Shown here in pieces: positions 59,385-64,000 of a stretch of DNA of 64,000 bases. Below the pieces are notes generated by a model, which worked only from the letters and a program-made list of their open reading frames with translations, had not been told where the DNA came from and did not search any database. Origin of the DNA: Flavobacterium potami (GTDB lineage Bacteria > Bacteroidota > Bacteroidia > Flavobacteriales > Flavobacteriaceae); assembly GCF_020026915.1 (NCBI RefSeq), contig NZ_JAINUY010000004.1:124001-188000 (forward strand), given 5' to 3'. The first letter of the stretch is position 1. Each line of letters begins with the position of its first letter. The translations under genes were made by a program, and so were the position numbers.

Positions 59385-59929
59385 TTTTTTTCTCTAATTC
59401 GTTTGTAAAATCGAAAGCCAAGCATAATTAAAACCGAAAATAAAACAATTCCGATTACGCCGAAAATCCAGTTGATGGCACTTTTTAAAACTACTAAAAA
59501 AACAACAGCAAACAAAATAATCGTTGCACCTTCGTTCCATAAACGCATGAAGTTGTTCGAATATTTCACCTCATCATTCTGCAATTGCTTAAAAATCTGA
59601 TGGCATTTTCCGTGGTATAAATACAAAAGGAAAACGAAGCATAATTTTACGTGCATCCAAGGCATTTTCATCCAAACATGACCTGCATCTGTAAAAAACA
59701 GCATCCAAAAAGCAAAAATACTCGCCAAAACTGCCGATGGCCATGTAATAATATACCACAAACGGTAGGCCATAATTTTGTATTGTGCTTGCAAAATTTC
59801 TTTTTCTGGCGAAGGTTTTTCATTGGCCTCAATTTGATAAACAAACAAACGCACAATATAAAACAAACCTGCAAACCAAGTTATGACAAAAATAAGATGC
59901 AGTGATTTTAGATAATTGTAGTATTCCAT
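59381..59929 (-). CDS. hemJ: Protoporphyrinogen oxidase HemJ (UPF0093)
   Basis: Inner-membrane enzyme oxidising protoporphyrinogen IX to protoporphyrin IX. 182 aa from ATG 59929 with four to five helices. Conserved His and Trp residues are in LKSLHLIFVITWFAGLFYI (His near residue 11), the Arg/Trp of YRLWYIITWPSAV and PWMHVKLCFVFLLYLYHG. It lies 87 bases after hemH on the same strand, so the last two porphyrin steps are together. Confidence 0.92.
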   Translation of the reverse strand: MEYYNYLKSLHLIFVITWFAGLFYIVRLFVYQIEANEKPSPEKEILQAQYKIMAYRLWYIITWPSAVLASIFAFWMLFFTDAGHVWMKMPWMHVKLCFVFLLYLYHGKCHQIFKQLQNDEVKYSNNFMRLWNEGATIILFAVVFLVVLKSAINWIFGVIGIVLFSVLIMLGFRFYKRIREKK

Positions 59930-59934
59930 TGTTG

Positions 59935-60014
59935 TTTTTGTTTCAGGTTTCAAGTTTCAGGTTTCTCTCAAAGTGGCTAAACTTGGAACGTGAAACCTGA
60001 AACTTGAAACAAAA
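59935..60014. repeat. Inverted repeat of CTGAAAC/TTGAAAC words
   Basis: Left arm 59935-59964 (TTTTTGTTTCAGGTTTCAAG and so on) pairs with right arm 59987-60014 (GGAACGTGAAACCTGAAACT and so on). A single arm of the same family occurs at 5887-5922. Confidence 0.85.
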
Positions 60015-60016
60015 TA

Positions 60017-61030
60017 TTACTTCGCCCAGTCATTAATCCAGTTAGAAACTGTCTGACACCATTCGTCATCGTCATTCAAACAAGGAATTGCCAAGAACTC
60101 TTCTCCTCCATTTGCTTCAAAATCTTCTTTGGCACGCATTGCGATTTCCTCTAAAGTTTCCAAACAATCTGAAACGAAAGCTGGTGTTACAACCGCTAAT
60201 TTCTTGATTCCTTTTGCTGGCATATTGTCAATTTCAACATCCGTGTAAGGCTCCAACCATTTATCTCCCGCTAAACGAGATTGAAAAGTCAGACTATATT
60301 TATCTTCTGGAAGTCCTAATAATTTTATGACTTGTTTTGTTGTTTCGTAACATTGGTGACGGTAACAAAATTCGTGCGCCGGTGATGGCGTGTTACAGCA
60401 TGAACCGTCAATTTTACAATGCGATTTTGTTACATCAGTTTTGCGAATATGACGCTCTGGAATTCCGTGGTATGAAAACAACAAATGATCATATTCAAAC
60501 CCAACTAAGTGTTTCTGAATTGAATCTGCTAAATTTTTGATGTAATCTGGTTTGTTGTAAAACGCCGGAACATCGGTAAATTTCATATGAGGGAATTTCT
60601 TCTTGCGAATTTCTTCTGCTTTAACTAAAATAGTCAAAGTCGAAGCCATTGCATACTGCGGATATAATGGAAAAAGCATTACATCTGTAACTCCTTTATC
60701 GTTTAATTCCTGAAGTCCTTTTTCAATCGTCATAGTTCCGTAACGCATTGCTAAAGAAACTGGAACGTTTACTAAAGGCTGTACTTTTTTCTGCATTCTT
60801 TCTGAAAGAACAACTAACGGCGAACCTTCTTCCCACCAAATTTTCGCGTAAGCGTGTGCCGATTCTTCAGGTCTTTTTCTTAAAATAATACCACGAACTA
60901 ATAATGCTCTTAATAAATATGGAACGTCAATTACATATTTATCCATTAAAAATTCATCTAAATATGGTTTTACGTCTTTTGGAGTTGGACTTTCTGGAGA
61001 ACCTAAGTTTACTAATAATACGCCTTTCAT
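60017..61030 (-). CDS. hemH: Ferrochelatase
   Basis: Inserts Fe(II) into protoporphyrin IX. 337 aa from ATG 61030 (KGVLLVNLGSPESPTPKDV). Core residues: His in LLFSYHGIPERHI and Glu in the C-terminal LETLEEIAMRAKEDF. SHCKIDGSCCNTPSPAHEFC and HQCYETTK give several Cys; their number and spacing raise the possibility of an Fe-S cluster, which some bacterial ferrochelatases have. The longer frame from 61078 starts at a non-family N-terminus. A -7 box precedes it. Confidence 0.94.
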   Translation of the reverse strand: MKGVLLVNLGSPESPTPKDVKPYLDEFLMDKYVIDVPYLLRALLVRGIILRKRPEESAHAYAKIWWEEGSPLVVLSERMQKKVQPLVNVPVSLAMRYGTMTIEKGLQELNDKGVTDVMLFPLYPQYAMASTLTILVKAEEIRKKKFPHMKFTDVPAFYNKPDYIKNLADSIQKHLVGFEYDHLLFSYHGIPERHIRKTDVTKSHCKIDGSCCNTPSPAHEFCYRHQCYETTKQVIKLLGLPEDKYSLTFQSRLAGDKWLEPYTDVEIDNMPAKGIKKLAVVTPAFVSDCLETLEEIAMRAKEDFEANGGEEFLAIPCLNDDDEWCQTVSNWINDWAK

Positions 61031-61075
61031 TATGTTTTTTGCTTTTAAGCTTTTGTTTGTTTTTAAAAATTTCGG

Positions 61076-61083
61076 CAAAAGTA
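61076..61083 (-). promoter_or_regulatory. -7 element of hemH
   Basis: On the minus strand TACTTTTG (TAnnTTTG), about 45 bases before ATG 61030; no clear -33 box. Confidence 0.45.
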
Positions 61084-61115
61084 AACGTTGTACTTTATTA
61101 GAAATATGATAATTA

Positions 61116-61523
61116 TTACTTTTTAATTATATTCAAATTTGTAAAATCAATAGATGACTTCCTTTGATCCTTACTTTTCATTTTCTCTTCTTTCAAACAT
61201 TCAATTTCCCCATTCTCTACATTAACATAAGCAGTACTTTTTTTCCCAAAAGAAATTTTTAATTTTCCGCTTCTTATGAAAACAGAATTAATTTCATCTT
61301 TTCTTTTCCCACACGTTTTAATAACATCTGCTTTCCACTTAATAGTATCATTTTGAATTGCTATTAAAATTTGATTCTTTTCTTCAATGCAAAAAGTTAT
61401 CCCGCCAACGTATTCCATTCCTTCCAATTTCCACAAACCATCGTAGTTAATTTTAGAATCACTTTGAGCAGCTAGTTTTAAAATAGAAGAAAATAGAATC
61501 AAGAAGAAAACTAATTTTTTCAT
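61116..61523 (-). CDS. Secreted protein of unknown function
   Basis: 135 aa with signal peptide to about residue 20 (LKLAAQ). Mature part includes DGLWKLEGMEYVGGITFCIE and FGKKSTAYVNVENGEIECLK, a small beta-sandwich-like sequence with a Lys-rich C-terminus. No family recognised. It starts four bases after the AraC regulator gene and so is cotranscribed with it, ahead of hemH. Confidence 0.72.
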   Translation of the reverse strand: MKKLVFFLILFSSILKLAAQSDSKINYDGLWKLEGMEYVGGITFCIEEKNQILIAIQNDTIKWKADVIKTCGKRKDEINSVFIRSGKLKISFGKKSTAYVNVENGEIECLKEEKMKSKDQRKSSIDFTNLNIIKK

Positions 61524-61527
61524 TCAA

Positions 61528-62394
61528 TTAAACATTCGCATTAATCGACATCAAATACTTTTTAGGTGTTGTTCCGAATTTCTTTTTGAATGCGGCTATA
61601 AAATGACTTCCCGTGCTATAACCGATTTTCAATCCTACTTCGTTTACATTATAAGAACCGCTGTCTAATAATTTTCTAGCGAAATCCATTTTATAATCGA
61701 ACAAGAAACCGTAAACCGTGTCGCCGTAAATTTGTTTGAAACCCATTTTCAGCTTTTTCAAATTCAGACCAATTTCATCTGCCAATTCTTGCAATCCTGG
61801 AGGTTCGGCCATATTAGCAATGATAATTTCTTTGGCTTTTCTGATTTTCAAAACATTGTCTTCATCAATCAAAAACGGACATTGTTCTGCATTCGGATCT
61901 TCGGTTCTGTTGAAATACAAACTCAACAATTCGTATCCTTTTCCTTTATAATAAAGGTTTTTTATCGAAGGATGGAGATTATAATGAAACAATTGACTCA
62001 ATACAATCGCCATTGACGGACTAATATTTCCTTCGTTATAATACTTTTTATCCTTATTATCAGGACTTAAAAAAGTAATATAATCGGCTTCTGCAGAAAA
62101 CAATGCGTGAAATTTCTTTATCGAAACAATTACCGAAATCACCCACGAGTTTGGAGCGAGTTCTAAATGAAGCGGTAATTCTTTCTGCGGATTGTATAAA
62201 AGCAGTGATTTTTCTTCTTTCAATTCCAAAGCATAATTGCCTTGATTGAATAAGAATTTGGCATTTCCTTTTATCCCGAAATGAAACTGTATCAATCCTG
62301 TACCAATCTCGTGTTGCGCATTAAAAGGTTCTGCACTATCATTCTGAAACCGGATTAGCGTAAAGTCGTCTTCAATTTTTATTTCTTCCTCCAT
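61528..62394 (-). CDS. AraC-family transcriptional regulator
   Basis: 288 aa. The C-terminal 100 residues hold two helix-turn-helix motifs (GLQELADEIGLNLKKLKMGF, VNEVGLKIGYSTGSHFIAAF, then KKFGTTPKKYLM). The N-terminus (about 1-180) is a cupin-like effector domain (IGTGLIQFHFGIKGNAKFLF, SWVISVIVSIKKFHALF). The ligand is unknown. It lies upstream of the heme genes and divergent from a globin-like lipoprotein, so heme or iron control is plausible (inference). Confidence 0.9.
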   Translation of the reverse strand: MEEEIKIEDDFTLIRFQNDSAEPFNAQHEIGTGLIQFHFGIKGNAKFLFNQGNYALELKEEKSLLLYNPQKELPLHLELAPNSWVISVIVSIKKFHALFSAEADYITFLSPDNKDKKYYNEGNISPSMAIVLSQLFHYNLHPSIKNLYYKGKGYELLSLYFNRTEDPNAEQCPFLIDEDNVLKIRKAKEIIIANMAEPPGLQELADEIGLNLKKLKMGFKQIYGDTVYGFLFDYKMDFARKLLDSGSYNVNEVGLKIGYSTGSHFIAAFKKKFGTTPKKYLMSINANV

Positions 62395-62762
62395 TTTGAT
62401 TTACTTTATTCAAGTTATACTGTCATTTTGCAGAAACTATAATTTGGCTTTCCAAAATTAAATCTTTTTGATGGGTTTATCGTTTACTTACTTCTAAATT
62501 TATAATTTCTTTATTCTTTAAAAGTTTTTCCCTTCTTTTTTATTCTAATTTCTTCAAATCAGCTTAAGTCTTTTTTTGATTTCAAAAATATTAAATTACT
62601 GATTATCATTTCATTGTTTAGAAAAAACAAGCGTAAATTATTTCTTACACTATTCATATTTGTTCTAAATTGAGGAATTGTTATCTATTAACAAAACCAA
62701 TTGTAAAAACCGCACGTAAATGATTCTTAAAAAACTAAATCAATAATTATACAAAAACTTTT
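62395..62762. other. Divergent intergenic region, no gene
   Basis: 368 AT-rich bases between the AraC gene and the 62763 gene. One CATATTTG at 62655-62662 is one base off the -7 consensus. No strong hairpin or repeat seen. It must hold promoters in both directions. Confidence 0.5.
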
Positions 62763-63197
62763 ATGAAAATTAACAAAACTGTAAAAAGAGGACTTTGGAC
62801 CGTGTTGGTAGCGGGCGTATTATTTTTTGCCATTTTAATATTCCACATTATTACAGCGAAACCTGCTGTTTATGAAAGTCCCAATTTGCAAGTAAGCAGA
62901 ATCGATTTTAAAGAAAACATAGATTCTATAAGCGCCAAAAAGATTTGTGCAGATTTAAGATCCATCAAAGGATTAACTTCTGATTCTATTATAGTAAAAA
63001 GAAATGTCGTGGTTTATTTCCATAACAATAAAATCACAAATTCTGAAAAAGTGTATAACGAATTAATGAGCAAAGGAAATTATGACGCTCAACGTTATAT
63101 TTTACCTGCAGGCCTTGCAAATAAAGAAGTTTGCCCTATCGATCAAAATAGTTACAGCTACAAACTATCAAAAAAATTAAATCAGTTTTTTAATTAA
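62763..63197 (+). CDS. Membrane-anchored protein with HMA-like fold
   Basis: 144 aa with one helix (about residues 12-33). The soluble part (ISAKKICADLRSIKGLTSDS, then IIVKRNVVVYFHNNKITNSE) has the beta-alpha-beta-beta-alpha-beta rhythm of heavy-metal-associated (HMA) domains but lacks their CxxC. One Cys lies in the first helix and another in NKEVCPIDQNS near the end. Function unknown. It begins the unit that also holds the globin-like lipoprotein gene (16-base gap). Confidence 0.7.
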   Translation: MKINKTVKRGLWTVLVAGVLFFAILIFHIITAKPAVYESPNLQVSRIDFKENIDSISAKKICADLRSIKGLTSDSIIVKRNVVVYFHNNKITNSEKVYNELMSKGNYDAQRYILPAGLANKEVCPIDQNSYSYKLSKKLNQFFN

Positions 63198-63213
63198 CCT
63201 TTAAATATTTATT

Positions 63214-63798
63214 ATGAAAAATTTTTCTAAAATTACCTTGAGTGTACTAATCGCCGCATCGGCATCATTAGCTTCTTGCAGCAATGACGATGATAAACCA
63301 GTTGAAAAAGCTACAATCTATGAGAGATTAGGAGGTTCTGCTATGGTTTCAGATCCGGACAACTCAGGACAAATGATTGAAAAAGGCCGTTTAAGTTTCC
63401 GTAAAGTGGTAAATTCAACTATAGGATTAATCGTTGCAGATATTCAATCAAATGCATCTGGAAATTTACAAGCCCATTTTGCACCGCTTTTAGCAGAAAC
63501 AGGAAATACTCAGGCTACAAATATTGCTAAGCTATCTGACAATCTTACTGATTTCTTTTCCTTTAACACTGGTGGAACAAATGCAGTAAACACTTATTCA
63601 GGATTGAATATGGTAGCTGCGCATGATCCTGCTAAAAACCCTCGTATGGGAACAAAAGCTAGTAGTGCAGATTACACAAAATTTGAAGGATATGTTGGTG
63701 CTGCTGCTAATAAAAATGGTGTTGCTTCAAACACAGAACTTTACACAGATATCGTTGCTGTTTTGGAGTCGTTAAGAACGCCGATTGTTCAAAAATAA
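63214..63798 (+). CDS. Exported lipoprotein with truncated-hemoglobin-like domain
   Basis: 194 aa. Lipobox ASLASC (Cys22), then Ser/Asp-rich start. TIYERLGGSAMVSDP opens like group 1 truncated hemoglobins (YxxLGG). AHDPAKNPRMGTKASSADYT resembles the F-helix region with a candidate proximal His, followed by FEGYVGAAANKNGVA as in the globin H-helix start, and LYTDIVAVLESLRTPIV. Haem binding is likely but unproven, and a globin as a lipoprotein is unusual. Followed by a strong terminator. Confidence 0.72.
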   Translation: MKNFSKITLSVLIAASASLASCSNDDDKPVEKATIYERLGGSAMVSDPDNSGQMIEKGRLSFRKVVNSTIGLIVADIQSNASGNLQAHFAPLLAETGNTQATNIAKLSDNLTDFFSFNTGGTNAVNTYSGLNMVAAHDPAKNPRMGTKASSADYTKFEGYVGAAANKNGVASNTELYTDIVAVLESLRTPIVQK

Positions 63799-63810
63799 TT
63801 TCCTTTCCTT

Positions 63811-63848
63811 TAAAAGCGCTATTTAAAATTTATGATAGCGCTTTTATT
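63811..63848 (+). terminator. Terminator of the globin-like gene
   Basis: TAAAAGCGCTAT and ATAGCGCTTTTA arms around TTAAAATTTATG, 13 bases after the stop. Confidence 0.82.
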
Positions 63849-64000
63849 AAATACAATTTTCTGATTTATAAAATATCGCAATTCTGAAAGTAAATTACAG
63901 TCAATATTTACAATTTACTTTTTGAACCCATAGCGATATTTTTTTTGAAGTAAATTTTAATAATTTATCTCTAGTTATTTAGAACCACTCTAAACAAAAC

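Noticed and set aside
1..64000. tRNA or rRNA genes, prophage, integrase, origin of replication
   Set aside because: I looked for tRNA arms ending in CCA-like 3' ends, phage or recombinase motifs and DnaA-box clusters while reading and saw none; a tRNAscan run would be needed to be sure.

Overview
The window is a stretch of an AT-rich Bacteroidota chromosome, most likely a Flavobacterium. The pointers are a gliding-motility lipoprotein gene (gldH), promoters of the Bacteroidota type (TTTG or TTG, about 20 bases, TAnnTTTG), TTG/ATG starts with little Shine-Dalgarno sequence, many lipoproteins and signal-peptide proteins, a SpmA-SpmB fusion and a CrtY-type lycopene cyclase. I see no tRNA, rRNA, CRISPR array, phage or integrase. 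Genus is an inference from gene content, not from a marker gene.

Layout. 1-13 kb: 3' end of metG, an NfeD-like/flotillin pair, a DMT-type permease, a HAD phosphatase overlapping a CAT-fold acetyltransferase, three related secreted proteins scattered around an OmpA-family protein, ferritin and a tiny Lys/Cys-rich protein. 13-24 kb: short SSB, a GNAT-nitrilase fusion with a zinc-ribbon partner, a membrane M28 peptidase, TPR protein, epimerase, alkyl-DNA repair methyltransferase, exonuclease, AlkZ-like protein and SpmA-SpmB fusion. 24-31 kb: a decayed RAYT transposase with its REP hairpins, class I fumarase, PAS protein, DNA polymerase IV, phosphoesterase and a frameshifted outer-membrane protein. 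31-38 kb: CoA-transferase subunit genes scoB and scoA split by a class A beta-lactamase, then PBP1A, gldH and a PSP1-domain gene. 38-46 kb: an ankyrin/SHOCT/lipoprotein operon, then a tRNA-hydroxylation locus (ferredoxin, TrhP-type U32 protein, TrhO) with an intact RAYT and REP units in the middle, a bacilliredoxin and an ArsR-type regulator. 46-55 kb: lycopene cyclase, thioredoxin-like protein and TonB receptor; then a metal-homeostasis block (TrxR-like oxidoreductase, MerC protein, Fur-family repressor, NRAMP-USP fusion, MntR-type regulator) with two visible operators. 55-64 kb: three small unknown genes, enoyl-CoA hydratase plus histidine kinase, the last heme steps (hemJ, hemH), an AraC regulator and, divergently, a membrane protein and an exported globin-like lipoprotein.

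The strongest functional story is at 41.4-45.2 kb. Two unrelated enzymes known in other bacteria to hydroxylate U34 of tRNA (TrhP and TrhO) lie as near neighbours and carry the same C-terminal domain of about 85 residues, and the Fe-S type TrhP gene overlaps a ferredoxin gene by one base. The second theme is repeats: most longer intergenic gaps hold inverted repeats built from short recurring words, several of which bracket a terminator, and two different REP families each sit next to a RAYT gene.

Limits: all calls are by reading; no database search, alignment program or folding program was run. Start codons were moved from the longest ORF to the first good ATG where the extra N-terminus began with TTG and lacked family similarity.
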